Assembly (NCBI RefSeq): GCF_000375365.1
Contig: NZ_AQXB01000002.1
Coordinates: 62,001-126,000 of the forward strand
Direction: 5' to 3'
DNA length: 64,000 bases
Origin: Corynebacterium mastitidis DSM 44356
GTDB taxonomy: Bacteria; Actinomycetota; Actinomycetes; Mycobacteriales; Mycobacteriaceae
Position 1 is the first letter of the stretch, and the number at the start of each line of letters is the position of its first letter. This document shows, piece after piece, positions 53,838-62,436 of this stretch. The position numbers were made by a program, and so were the translations under genes. The notes beneath the pieces are model-generated. The model did no database searches and was not told where the DNA came from. It saw only the letters and a list, made by a program, of their open reading frames with translations.

Positions 53838-55568
53838 CTACACCCGCACCGCCCCTGGCTGCCCGGCGAGCGCCTGGTAGCCGGGCCCGTCGAAGAAGGG
53901 GGCGTCGGGGGTGAGCACGTCGGCGGTAAAACGCCAGTCCGCCCGCACCCGCTCGGGGGTGACGTCGATGGTCATGTAGCCGTGATGCTCGAAGTCGATC
54001 ATCTTGTACCAGGGGTCCATGAGCTTCAGCGCCTCCTGCGCCCCGCCCACCACGGCGCGCATGGGCTCCGCAAGCTCGGGGGAGGAGGCCACGCTCTCGA
54101 AGAATCCGGGGGCGCTGATGGAGGGGGCTACAAACTCGGTGGCGGCGGCCTGCCCGCCGCGCTGGGCGCGGTAGGAGAAGATGTCGCGGGGGATGTCGCT
54201 GGCCCAGGAGGAGTGGATGTCCCCGGTGAGCAGCACCACGTTGCGCATGTCGTTGCCCGCGATCAGGTCGATGATGCGCTGGCGCTCCGCCATGAAGCCG
54301 TCCCACTGATCCACGTTGAGGGGGAAGCCCTGGTCGGGCACCCCGAGCTTGTCCACGAGCCAGGAGTGGACGCGCGGGTCGATGCTGTCGGGCAGGGTCA
54401 TGGGGGCGAACATCACCTCGTTGGCCACGATCTGCCACTGGGCCTGGGAGGCGGTGAGGGAGTCGGAGAACCACTGGAACTGCTCGGAGCCCATCATGGA
54501 GCGCTCGGGGTTGGCGGCCTGGCGCAGGAAGTCCGGGTTGGTGTTCTGCCGGTTGGCGTCGCCGTACTGGAGGAGCTGCACGTCGCGGTAGGAGCGCAGG
54601 TCGGGGATGATGAACTCGAAGAGGCTGCCGTAGCGCAGGGTGCGGTAGAGGCGCTGGCTGAGCCCGGAGGAGTCGGGGCCGCCGTCGCGCACCGGCATCC
54701 ACTCGAAGTAGGCGCGGCTGGCCTCGGCCTTGATGGCGGAGAAGGCGTCGTCCTTCTCGGCGGAGTTGCCGCCCAGGCCCTCGCGCCAGGCGTTATCGCC
54801 AAACTCGTGGTCGTCCCAGATGGCGATCATGGGCTTGGCGGCGTGCAGGTCCGCCAGGTCCGGGTCCAGGTGGTACACGCCCTGGCGGATGCGGTAGTCG
54901 GTCAGGGTGCGGGTGCGGTTGGCGGGCTGCACCGTGCGCACCTGGGTGTCGTAGAGCCCGTTGTAGCCGCCGGCCTCGTACTCGTAGGTGTAGTCGCCCA
55001 GGTGGAGCACGAACTGGATGTCCTCGCGCTCGGCCATGTCGCGGTAGCCGCGGAAGTACCCGGACTCGAAGTTGGAGCAGCTCGCCACGCCAAAGCGCGC
55101 GTGGGCGGCGGGGGCGCCGTCGGCGGGCATGGTGCGGGTGCGGCCGGTGCGGGAGAGCGCGCCGGCGGCGGGGCCGTCGAGGACGCGGAAGCGGTAGAAG
55201 TAGGCGGTGTCGGGCTGGAGGCCCTGCACGTCGATCTTGACGGTGTGGTCCGTATCCGTGGTGGCCAGGTGCTCGCCGCGCTGGGCGAGGTGGGAGAACT
55301 CGGGGTCGGTGGAGACCTCCCAGGCCACGCGGGTGGCGGGGCCGAGGCCGGAACCGGGCAGCGCCTCCGGCGTGGGGGTGACGCGCGTCCAGATGATGAC
55401 GGCCTGGGGCAGGGGGTCGCCGGAGGCCACGGAGTGCTGGAAGGGGCCGCCGGGCTCCTGGGCGAGGGCGCGGGGGAAGTTGCGGCCCACGGTGGCGGTG
55501 CCGAGGGTGGCCACGCCCAGCAGGCTTGCGCTTTTGAGGAAGGTGCGGCGACCGAGGTGCGTGCTCAC
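53838..55568 (-). CDS. phoD: Tat-exported PhoD-family alkaline phosphatase
   Basis: A 576-residue metallophosphoesterase. The Tat signal has GRRTFLKSAS (Arg7-Arg8) and an hydrophobic stretch ending around ALAQ. A PhoD N-terminal Fn3-like domain (HSVASGDPLPQAVIIWTRVTP) precedes the catalytic domain with metal-site motifs GVASCSNFE, LHLGDYTYEY, IWDDHEFGDNAW and VVLLTGDIHSSWA. PhoD enzymes release phosphate from mono- and diesters, including teichoic acid and DNA in some species, using Fe and Ca. GTG 55568 with CCAGGAG upstream is preferred over a start at 55664. It is convergent with the lipoprotein and divergent from the metalloprotease. Confidence 0.92.
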   Translation of the reverse strand: MSTHLGRRTFLKSASLLGVATLGTATVGRNFPRALAQEPGGPFQHSVASGDPLPQAVIIWTRVTPTPEALPGSGLGPATRVAWEVSTDPEFSHLAQRGEHLATTDTDHTVKIDVQGLQPDTAYFYRFRVLDGPAAGALSRTGRTRTMPADGAPAAHARFGVASCSNFESGYFRGYRDMAEREDIQFVLHLGDYTYEYEAGGYNGLYDTQVRTVQPANRTRTLTDYRIRQGVYHLDPDLADLHAAKPMIAIWDDHEFGDNAWREGLGGNSAEKDDAFSAIKAEASRAYFEWMPVRDGGPDSSGLSQRLYRTLRYGSLFEFIIPDLRSYRDVQLLQYGDANRQNTNPDFLRQAANPERSMMGSEQFQWFSDSLTASQAQWQIVANEVMFAPMTLPDSIDPRVHSWLVDKLGVPDQGFPLNVDQWDGFMAERQRIIDLIAGNDMRNVVLLTGDIHSSWASDIPRDIFSYRAQRGGQAAATEFVAPSISAPGFFESVASSPELAEPMRAVVGGAQEALKLMDPWYKMIDFEHHGYMTIDVTPERVRADWRFTADVLTPDAPFFDGPGYQALAGQPGAVRV

Positions 55569-55812
55569 GTGGCTCTCCTGGGAGGGGTTGAACGGGAAAT
55601 AGCGAGAAAATAACGCCGGTAGAATAACCGCGCGCCGGACGCGCCGCCGGGAGATACGCGGCAATACCCCTCAATGTTCACGCAGATTTCATTCTCCCGT
55701 TATTCGCCATTTTCCTGGGCGGCCGGGGTTGGCCCGGGGTGGTCGGCATGGCTGGGGCCTGGTGTATCGTCGGGGCGGCAGTTGTGTAGAGAGAAAGGCG
55801 CATAAAACGCAT

Positions 55813-56634
55813 ATGGCACGCTTGGTTTCCCTTCTTCGACGCGCGGCCTCGGCCGTGGCGGCCCTCGGCGTGGCCGCCGGTGCCACTCTGGGCGCGGGCC
55901 CGGCCGTGGCGGCCCCGTCCTCCGGCCCCACCATCGACGTCCTGGTGCTCTACCCCGGGGAGGTGGTCGCCGATCGCGGTGGCGAGGCGGCCACTAAGGG
56001 GGCCATCGAGAAGTCGATGGCGTTGATGACGGACACGCTCAACCGCAGCGGTATCCCGGGGCGGATGAACGTTGCGCACGCCATGCGCGTGGACGCGCCG
56101 GGCAAGGACTACAAGAACCACCCGGACATGCTCTCCTGGGTGACGCAGAGCGAGCAGGTGCGGGAGCTGCGCGATCGCTACCGCGCGGACCTCGTCTCCT
56201 ACGTGGTGCCGGGCGCCGCCGGTTACGCGCAGATCCCCTCGCTGCCGGTGGGCACCGGCACGCAGGACGCCGCCTTCTCCGTGGTGGGCAACGAGTGGCT
56301 GGTGCCGCGGGACGATCAGCCGGGCGAGGCCGGGGTGTTCGCGCACGAGCTGGGCCACAACCTGGGCGCGCAGCACGACTGGGCCACGGCCCCCAAGGTG
56401 ACGAACAACCGCCCCGATCGTCACGGCTACGCCTCCGCCAGCGGGATGGTGGACATCATGGGCTACGGCAACTCCGCGATCTGCCCGCAGAGCCAGTGCG
56501 AGCGGCAGCGCTACTACTCCAACCCGGACCTGAAGGTCAAGGGCGAGGCCTTCGGGCAGCGCGGGGGCGAGCACCCCTCGGACCTGGCATCCCTGTTCAA
56601 GGAGACGATGCCCGTGGTGGCGCAGTACCGCTAG
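55813..56634 (+). CDS. Exported metzincin (reprolysin-like) zinc metalloprotease
   Basis: A 273-residue secreted protease with a signal peptide ending near AVAAP (residue 36). The zinc site is HELGHNLGAQHD (residues 178-189), exactly HExxHxxGxxHD, and the Met-turn is GMVDIMGYG. This places it among metzincins of the reprolysin/M12-M72-like bacterial group. No propeptide or C-terminal binding domain is evident. The TAGAC-N6-GTCTA element and a terminator follow within 100 bp. As I recall, the C. glutamicum cys operon is preceded by a ferredoxin reductase gene; here this protease takes that place. Confidence 0.87.
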   Translation: MARLVSLLRRAASAVAALGVAAGATLGAGPAVAAPSSGPTIDVLVLYPGEVVADRGGEAATKGAIEKSMALMTDTLNRSGIPGRMNVAHAMRVDAPGKDYKNHPDMLSWVTQSEQVRELRDRYRADLVSYVVPGAAGYAQIPSLPVGTGTQDAAFSVVGNEWLVPRDDQPGEAGVFAHELGHNLGAQHDWATAPKVTNNRPDRHGYASASGMVDIMGYGNSAICPQSQCERQRYYSNPDLKVKGEAFGQRGGEHPSDLASLFKETMPVVAQYR

Positions 56635-56662
56635 CGGCGGAACCGGGACGCGCCCCGGTTGA

Positions 56663-56678
56663 TAGACAGATGAGTCTA
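56663..56678 (+). promoter_or_regulatory. Perfect McbR-type operator (TAGAC-N6-GTCTA)
   Basis: TAGAC-AGATGA-GTCTA matches the published McbR consensus of C. glutamicum exactly. TAGACA also resembles a -35 with TATATT (56686-56691) 17 bp downstream, which would start RNA at the terminator that follows. Confidence 0.7.
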
Positions 56679-56694
56679 TAGCATTTATATTCAC

Positions 56695-56735
56695 GCGCCC
56701 CTGCCGGGCAAAAGAGCCGGGCAGGGGCGCTTTTT
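56695..56735 (+). terminator. Terminator between metalloprotease and cysI
   Basis: GCGCCCCTGCC and GGCAGGGGCGC form an 11-bp stem, followed by TTTTTG. Confidence 0.85.
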
Positions 56736-56770
56736 GCTACCCGAAGAAGGGTAGGCAGAACCGATCTTTG

Positions 56771-56798
56771 TTTATAGACCGATCTGTATGTGTATGGT
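56771..56798 (+). promoter_or_regulatory. cysI promoter with a degenerate McbR/sulfur box
   Basis: TTTATA (56771-56776), 16 nt, TATGGT (56793-56798). A box TAGAC-N6-GTATG (56775-56790) lies between them, a two-mismatch McbR motif where a repressor would block RNA polymerase. Confidence 0.55.
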
Positions 56799-56876
56799 GG
56801 GCGTCACACACGAGCCGAGGGCCGGGGAACCGGCCCCGTCTCCCCCGACGCCGTCACACCAGAGGAGCCGCGCACC

Positions 56877-58556
56877 ATGGCACCGACCACCGCCACCCGC
56901 CCCGCCCGACGCCGCCAGCCCAAGCCGGAGGGCCAGTGGAAGATCGACGGCCGCGCCCCCCTCAACGACGACGAGCGCATCAAGCAGGAGGAGGAAGCCC
57001 TCGCGGTGCGCCAGCGCGTCATCGACGTCTACTCCAAGCAGGGCTTTGACTCCATCGCCCCGGAGGACATCGCACCGCGCTTCAAGTGGCTGGGCATCTA
57101 CACCCAGCGCCGCCAGGACCTGGGCGGGGAGCACACCGGGCAACTGGACAACTCCGAGCTGCAGGACAGGTACTTCATGATGCGGGTGCGCTTCGACGGC
57201 GGACAGGCCACGCCGGAGCGCCTGCGCGCCGTGGGCGAGATCTCCCGCGACTACGCCCGGGGCACCGCGGACTTCACCGACCGGCAGAACATCCAGTTGC
57301 ACTGGGTCCGCATCGAGGACGTGCCCGCCATCTGGGACAGGCTCGACGCGGTGGGGCTGTCCACGCTCATGGGGTGTGGGGACGTGCCGCGCGTGATCCT
57401 CGGCTCCCCCGTGGCCGGGGTGGCCGCCGAGGAGATCATCGACGCCACCCCGGCGATCGAGGAGATCGTGCGGCGCTACGTGCGCAGCGAGGAGTTCTCC
57501 AACCTGCCGCGCAAGTTCAAGACGGCCATCTCCGGGCACGCCCGCCAGGACGTCACCCACGAGATCCAGGACGTCTCCTTCGTGGCCTCCGTGCACCCGG
57601 AGCACGGCCCCGGCTTCGAGTGCTTCGTGGGTGGCGGGCTGTCCACCAACCCCATGCTCGCGCAGCCGCTCGGGGCCTGGATTCCCCTCGAGGAGGTGCC
57701 GCAGGTGTGGGCCGGGGTGGCCCGGATCTTCCGGGACTACGGCTTCCGCCGCCTGCGCAACCGGGCCCGCCTGAAGTTCCTGGTGGCCTCCTGTGGCGTG
57801 GAGAAGTTCCGCGAGGTGCTGGAGCGGGAATACCTGGGGTACCGGCTCATCGACGGCCCCGAGGTGGTAACCAACCCCGGCAACCGGGACCACATCGGGG
57901 CGCACCCGCAGAAGGACGGCCTGTTCTACCTGGGCGTCAAGCCCACCGTGGGGCACACCACCGGCGAGCAGCTCATCGCCGTGGCCGAGGTGGCGGAGCG
58001 CTTTGGCATCCGCCGCATCCGCACCACCGTGGACAAGGAGCTGCTCTTCCTGGACGTGCCGCGCGAGAAGCTGGCGGACCTGGCCGCCGCCCTGGATGAG
58101 GTGGGCCTGTACTCCGCGCCCAGCGAGTTCCGCCGGGGGATCATCTCCTGCACCGGCCTTGAGTTCTGCAAGCTCGCGCACGTGACCACCAAGGCCCGCG
58201 CGATCGCCCTGGTGGACGAGCTGGAGGAGCGCCTGGGGGACGTGGACGTGCCGCTGAAGATCTCCTTAAACGGCTGCCCCAACTCGTGTGCCCGCACCCA
58301 GGTGTCCGACATCGGGCTCAAGGGCCAGACCGTGACGGACGCCGAGGGCAACCGCGTGGAGGGCTTCCAGGTGCACCTGGGCGGCTCCATGTCCCTGGAC
58401 CCGAACTTTGGCCGCAAGCTCAAGGGCCACAAGGTGCTGGCCGAGGAGGTGGGCGACTACGTGGTGCGCGTGGTCACCGCCTTCAAGGAGCAGCGCCGCG
58501 AGGGCGAGCAGTTCCGGCACTGGGTGGTCCGAGCGGACGAGGAGGCCCTGAAGTGA
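56877..58556 (+). CDS. cysI: Ferredoxin-dependent sulfite reductase
   Basis: A 559-residue siroheme/4Fe-4S reductase that reduces sulfite to sulfide. Two nitrite/sulfite reductase halves carry TADFTDRQNIQLHWV and the cluster ligands CTGLEFCKLA and NGCPNSCAR. Length and type match corynebacterial CysI (about 560). ATG 56877 with AGAGGAG upstream is chosen; a start at 56790 would lie in the promoter. It is the first gene of cysIXHDNYZ, all overlapping by 1-4 bp, so probably one tightly coupled operon. Confidence 0.95.
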   Translation: MAPTTATRPARRRQPKPEGQWKIDGRAPLNDDERIKQEEEALAVRQRVIDVYSKQGFDSIAPEDIAPRFKWLGIYTQRRQDLGGEHTGQLDNSELQDRYFMMRVRFDGGQATPERLRAVGEISRDYARGTADFTDRQNIQLHWVRIEDVPAIWDRLDAVGLSTLMGCGDVPRVILGSPVAGVAAEEIIDATPAIEEIVRRYVRSEEFSNLPRKFKTAISGHARQDVTHEIQDVSFVASVHPEHGPGFECFVGGGLSTNPMLAQPLGAWIPLEEVPQVWAGVARIFRDYGFRRLRNRARLKFLVASCGVEKFREVLEREYLGYRLIDGPEVVTNPGNRDHIGAHPQKDGLFYLGVKPTVGHTTGEQLIAVAEVAERFGIRRIRTTVDKELLFLDVPREKLADLAAALDEVGLYSAPSEFRRGIISCTGLEFCKLAHVTTKARAIALVDELEERLGDVDVPLKISLNGCPNSCARTQVSDIGLKGQTVTDAEGNRVEGFQVHLGGSMSLDPNFGRKLKGHKVLAEEVGDYVVRVVTAFKEQRREGEQFRHWVVRADEEALK

Positions 58557-58792
58557 GCCTGCGCCGCCCGCCCAACCCCAACCGCAACCACCCGCTGTAC
58601 TGCCCGTACTGCGCGGGCGAGCAGCTCTTCCCCGACGAGCACACGGACTTTGCCTGGCTGTGCGCCGAGTGCACCCGCGTGTTCGAGGTCAAGTACCACG
58701 GGCAGGACGACCCCCCGCGTCGCCCGGCCCCCGCCCCGTCCACCGCCGAGGCGCTGCGCGCGTCGCTGCGGCGCCACAAGGAGGCACGATGA
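58553..58792 (+). CDS. cysX: CysX, small zinc-ribbon/ferredoxin-like protein
   Basis: A 79-residue protein starting at GTG in a GTGA overlap with cysI. Two CxxC motifs (YCPYCAGEQL and LCAECTRVFE) suggest a rubredoxin-like metal site, followed by a basic Pro/Ala-rich tail. CysX is conserved between cysI and cysH in corynebacteria and has been proposed as an electron carrier for the pathway; the sequence fits a metal site but does not prove the role. Confidence 0.85.
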   Translation: MSLRRPPNPNRNHPLYCPYCAGEQLFPDEHTDFAWLCAECTRVFEVKYHGQDDPPRRPAPAPSTAEALRASLRRHKEAR

Positions 58793-59574
58793 ACGCACAA
58801 GTCAATCTCCTCGGCGGCCCCCGCCGAGCCCTGCGGGACCCCGAGGTCTCCCCCGAGGGACCGCGCACCACCCGGCCCCTGCCCGAGGCCGTGGCCCGCG
58901 CCAACGCGGAGCTGGTGGAGCGCCACGCCGCCGACCTCTACGAGGCGGACGCCCCCACCATCATGCGGTGGGCGCGCGAGCACGCCCCCGGCGCGGTGGC
59001 GGTCACCCTCTCGATGGAAAACACCGTGCTCGCGGAGCTGGCCGCCCGCCACTTCCCCGAGGCGGACCTGCTGTTCCTGGACACCGGCTACCACTTCCCG
59101 GAGACCCTGGAGGTGGCCCGCGCGGTGGATCAGCGCTACCCGCAGCGCCTGGTCACCGCCCGCCCGCTGCTGGATCGCGCGCAGCAGGACGCCGCCTACG
59201 GGCGCGACCTCTACCGCACCCGCCCCACGGCCTGCTGCCGGATGCGCAAGGTCGAGCCGCTGGCCCGCGCCCTGTCCCCCTACGCCGGGTGGGTGACGGG
59301 GCTGCGCCGCGCCGACGGCCCCACCAGGGCCCAGGCCCCGGCGCTCTCGCTGGATGACACCGGGCGGCTGAAGATCTCCCCGATCGTCACCTGGACGCTG
59401 GAGGGCACGCGGGACTACGCCGAGGAGCACGGGCTCATCGAGCACCCGCTGACCCGCCGGGGCTACCCCTCCATCGGCTGCGCCACCTGCACGCTGCCCG
59501 TGGCCGAGGGGCAGGACCCCCGGGCCGGACGCTGGGCACACTCCACCAAGACAGAATGCGGACTTCACTCATGA
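58789..59574 (+). CDS. cysH: APS/PAPS reductase
   Basis: A 261-residue thiol-dependent reductase of the PAPS-reductase fold that makes sulfite from adenylyl sulfate. It has SMENTVLAELA (P-loop region), FLDTGYHFPET, RTRPTACCRMRKVEPL, GCATCTLPV and the C-terminal ECGLH catalytic Cys. The CC...CxxC set indicates a 4Fe-4S cluster, so APS is the likelier substrate. The ATG overlaps cysX (ATGA) and the stop overlaps cysD (ATGA). Confidence 0.93.
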   Translation: MNAQVNLLGGPRRALRDPEVSPEGPRTTRPLPEAVARANAELVERHAADLYEADAPTIMRWAREHAPGAVAVTLSMENTVLAELAARHFPEADLLFLDTGYHFPETLEVARAVDQRYPQRLVTARPLLDRAQQDAAYGRDLYRTRPTACCRMRKVEPLARALSPYAGWVTGLRRADGPTRAQAPALSLDDTGRLKISPIVTWTLEGTRDYAEEHGLIEHPLTRRGYPSIGCATCTLPVAEGQDPRAGRWAHSTKTECGLHS

Positions 59575-60467
59575 GCCTTTCCCCACACCTGCACGACCTG
59601 GAAGACGAATCCATCCACATCCTGCGCGAGGTCGCCGGGCAGTTCGACAAGCCCGCCCTGCTCTTTTCCGGGGGAAAGGACTCCGTGGTGGTCTTTGAGC
59701 TGGCCCGCCGCGCCTTCGCCCCCGCCGTGGTGCCCTTCGAGCTGCTCCACGTGGACACCGGGCATAACTTCCCGGAGGTCCTAGACTTCCGCGACGCCCT
59801 CGTGGAGCGCACCGGCGCGCGGCTGCGCGTGGCCCGCGTGCAGGACTGGATCGACCGAGGCGAGCTGAGGGAGCGGCCCGACGGCACCCGCAACCCCCTG
59901 CAGACCGTGCCTTTGGTGGAGACCATCGCCGCCCAGGGCTACGACGCCGTGCTGGGCGGCGCGCGCCGCGACGAGGAGCGCGCCCGGGCCAAGGAGCGCG
60001 TGTTCTCCGTGCGGGATTCCTTCGGCGGCTGGGACCCACGCCGCCAGCGCCCCGAGCTGTGGTCCCTGTACAACGGGGCGCACCTGCCCGGGGAGAACAT
60101 CCGGGTCTTTCCCATCTCCAACTGGACGGAGAGCGACGTCTGGGAATACATCGGCGCGCGCGGCATCGCGCTGCCGCCCATCTACTTCTCCCACGAGCGC
60201 GAGGTCTTTCTCCGCGACGGCATGTGGCTGACCCCCGGGGACTGGGGCGGGCCGCGCGCCGGGGAGGCGCTGGAGCGCCGCCGGGTGCGCTACCGCACGG
60301 TGGGGGACATGTCCTGCACCGGGGCGGTGGAGTCCACCGCCGCCACCGTGGAGGACGTGCTGGCGGAGATCGCCACCTCCACCCTCACCGAGCGCGGGGC
60401 CACCCGCGCGGACGATCGCTTGAGCGAATCCGCCATGGAGGATCGCAAGAAGGAAGGGTACTTCTGA
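59571..60467 (+). CDS. cysD: Sulfate adenylyltransferase subunit 2
   Basis: A 298-residue PP-loop ATP pyrophosphatase subunit with FSGGKDSVV, HVDTGHNFPEV, GGARRDEERARAKER and the C-terminal YRTVGDMSCTGAVES. With CysN it forms APS from ATP and sulfate. Length is standard. It starts in the ATGA overlap with cysH and ends in the TGATG overlap with cysN. Confidence 0.96.
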   Translation: MSLSPHLHDLEDESIHILREVAGQFDKPALLFSGGKDSVVVFELARRAFAPAVVPFELLHVDTGHNFPEVLDFRDALVERTGARLRVARVQDWIDRGELRERPDGTRNPLQTVPLVETIAAQGYDAVLGGARRDEERARAKERVFSVRDSFGGWDPRRQRPELWSLYNGAHLPGENIRVFPISNWTESDVWEYIGARGIALPPIYFSHEREVFLRDGMWLTPGDWGGPRAGEALERRRVRYRTVGDMSCTGAVESTAATVEDVLAEIATSTLTERGATRADDRLSESAMEDRKKEGYF

Positions 60468-61723
60468 TGAGCACCGCTACCGAGACCACCCCGGGCGTCG
60501 GCTCGCCGGACGTTGCGGGCGCCCTCGCCCGGAGGCAGACGCTGCGGCTGTGCACCGCAGGCTCCGTGGACGACGGCAAGTCCACCTTCGTGGGACGCCT
60601 GCTGCACGACACCAAGTCCGTGCTGGCCGACCAGCTCGCCGCCGTGGAGCGCACCTCCGCCGACCGGGGCTTCGAGGGCCTCGACCTCTCCCTGCTGGTG
60701 GACGGCCTGCGCGCCGAGCGCGAGCAGGGCATCACCATCGACGTCGCCTACCGCTACTTTGCCACCCCGCGCCGCACCTTCATCCTGGCCGATACCCCCG
60801 GCCACGTGCAGTACACCCGCAACACGGTCACTGGGATGTCCACCTCGCAGGCCGTGGTGCTGCTGGTGGACGCCCGCCACGGGGTGATGGAGCAGACCCG
60901 CCGCCACCTCACCGTGGCCGGGCTGCTGGGCATCCGGTACGTGGTGCTGGCGGTGAACAAGATCGACCTCGTGGGGTACTCCGAGGAGGCCTTCCGCGCC
61001 ATCGAGGCGGAGTTCACCGGGCTTGCCGCCGGACTCGGCATCACCGACACCCGCGTGGTGCCCATCTCCGCGCTGCACGGGGACAACGTGGTGGAGCCCT
61101 CCGAGCGGATGGGCTGGTACCGGGGCCCCACTGTGCTGAGCGTCCTGGAGTCCCTCCCCGTGGGGGCCGGGCGCGCCCGGGAGCTGCCGCTGCGCTTTCC
61201 CGTGCAGTACGTGATCCGCGAGCACGCCCGGGACTACCGGGGCTACGCGGGCCGCGTGGAGGCCGGAACCGTGGCGGTGGGCGATACCGTGTCCACCCCC
61301 GGCGGGCGGCTCACCCGGGTCAGCCACATCGACACCGCCGACGGCCCCGCCGAGCGCGCCGCCGCCGGGCAGTCCGTGGTGCTGCGCCTGGCCGACGAGA
61401 TCGACCTCGTGCGCGGCGACCTCGTGGCCGCCGCCGAGCACCCGGGCGATACCCGATCCTTTACCGCCACGGCGGTGGGGCTCTCGGAGATCCCGCTGCG
61501 GCCGGGCGCCCTGGTGAAGCTGCGCTACGGCACCGCCCTGGTCAAGGCCCGGGTCATCGCGGAGAAGCCCGTGGGCCTCAACGACATCGCCCGCGTGACC
61601 GTGGAGGTGGCCCGGCCCCTGCCGGTGGAGGCCTACGCCGCCCGGGGCGCGGTGGGGGCCTTCCTGCTTATCGACGCCTCCTCCGGGGACACCCTGGCGG
61701 CGGGATTGGTGGAGCAACCATGA
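60467..61723 (+). CDS. cysN: Sulfate adenylyltransferase subunit 1 (GTPase)
   Basis: A 418-residue translational-GTPase-like subunit with G1 GSVDDGKST, G3 DTPGHVQYTRN and G4 NKID, followed by two beta-barrel domains. GTP hydrolysis drives CysD-catalysed APS formation. No APS kinase domain is fused, consistent with an APS-reducing pathway. It starts one base into the cysD stop and overlaps cysY by 4 bp. Confidence 0.95.
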   Translation: MSTATETTPGVGSPDVAGALARRQTLRLCTAGSVDDGKSTFVGRLLHDTKSVLADQLAAVERTSADRGFEGLDLSLLVDGLRAEREQGITIDVAYRYFATPRRTFILADTPGHVQYTRNTVTGMSTSQAVVLLVDARHGVMEQTRRHLTVAGLLGIRYVVLAVNKIDLVGYSEEAFRAIEAEFTGLAAGLGITDTRVVPISALHGDNVVEPSERMGWYRGPTVLSVLESLPVGAGRARELPLRFPVQYVIREHARDYRGYAGRVEAGTVAVGDTVSTPGGRLTRVSHIDTADGPAERAAAGQSVVLRLADEIDLVRGDLVAAAEHPGDTRSFTATAVGLSEIPLRPGALVKLRYGTALVKARVIAEKPVGLNDIARVTVEVARPLPVEAYAARGAVGAFLLIDASSGDTLAAGLVEQP

Positions 61724-62436
61724 CGCTGATCACCCTGGCCCACGGCTCCCGCCACCCCGCCGCCGCGCGGGCCATCGAGGACCTCACCGCCGCGGCGGGC
61801 GCGCTGCTCGGCGTGCCCGCGCGCGCCGCCTACCTCGAACTCGCGGAGCCCGACCTGCCCACGGCGGCCCGGGAGGCTCCCCGCGCGGTGGTGGTTCCGC
61901 TGCTGTTCACCCGCGCCTACCACGCCCGCCACGACGTCCCCGCCGCCGCGCGCGCCGCGCGCGAGTCCGGCGCCAGCCTCGCCGTGGCCGAGCCGCTGGG
62001 GCTGGGCCCGGACATGGAGGAGGCGCTGGTCCGGGTGGTGGCCTCGGACGCGGAGCCCGGAGCGCACCTGGTGGTGTACGCCGTGGGCTCCTCCCGGCCC
62101 GGAGCCAACGCCGAGGTGGCGGCCCTGTGCTCGCGGGTGGCGCGGCGCGCCGGGCGCGGCCACTCGGTGGTGTTTGCCACCGGAAAGGGGCGCAGGGTGG
62201 GCGTGGCGGGGCTCGACGAGGCCGCCCGCCACCACCGGCGCCTGCACCTGGTGCCGCTCTTCGTGGCACCGGGGCTGCTGCTGGAGAGGGCCCTGGACGC
62301 GCTGCCTCAGATCGCGGCGCGCCGGGGCGCGGTCGTGGGGGCGTCGGCACCGCTGGGCGCGAGGCTGGCTCCCCTGGTGGCGGGCCGCTACCACGCCGCG
62401 CGAGCGTCCGGGGCCAGGGAGCGGAGGGCCGCCTGA
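61720..62436 (+). CDS. cysY: Putative sirohydrochlorin ferrochelatase CysY (CbiX/SirB family)
   Basis: A 238-residue chelatase of the CbiX/SirB type with the N-terminal HGSR motif (LAHGSRHPAA), FTRAYHARHDVP and a second half-repeat (VYAVGSSRPGANAEV; LVPLFVAPGLLLERA). It would insert iron into sirohydrochlorin to give the siroheme used by CysI, which explains its place in the operon. The ATGA overlap with cysN and the TGATG overlap with cysZ indicate coupling. Confidence 0.85.
   Translation: MTLITLAHGSRHPAAARAIEDLTAAAGALLGVPARAAYLELAEPDLPTAAREAPRAVVVPLLFTRAYHARHDVPAAARAARESGASLAVAEPLGLGPDMEEALVRVVASDAEPGAHLVVYAVGSSRPGANAEVAALCSRVARRAGRGHSVVFATGKGRRVGVAGLDEAARHHRRLHLVPLFVAPGLLLERALDALPQIAARRGAVVGASAPLGARLAPLVAGRYHAARASGARERRAA

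Noticed and set aside
55677..55692. Possible PHO-type box (TTCAC...TTTCAT) near phoD
   Set aside because: Only a weak two-part match to tandem Pho boxes; not strong enough to annotate.
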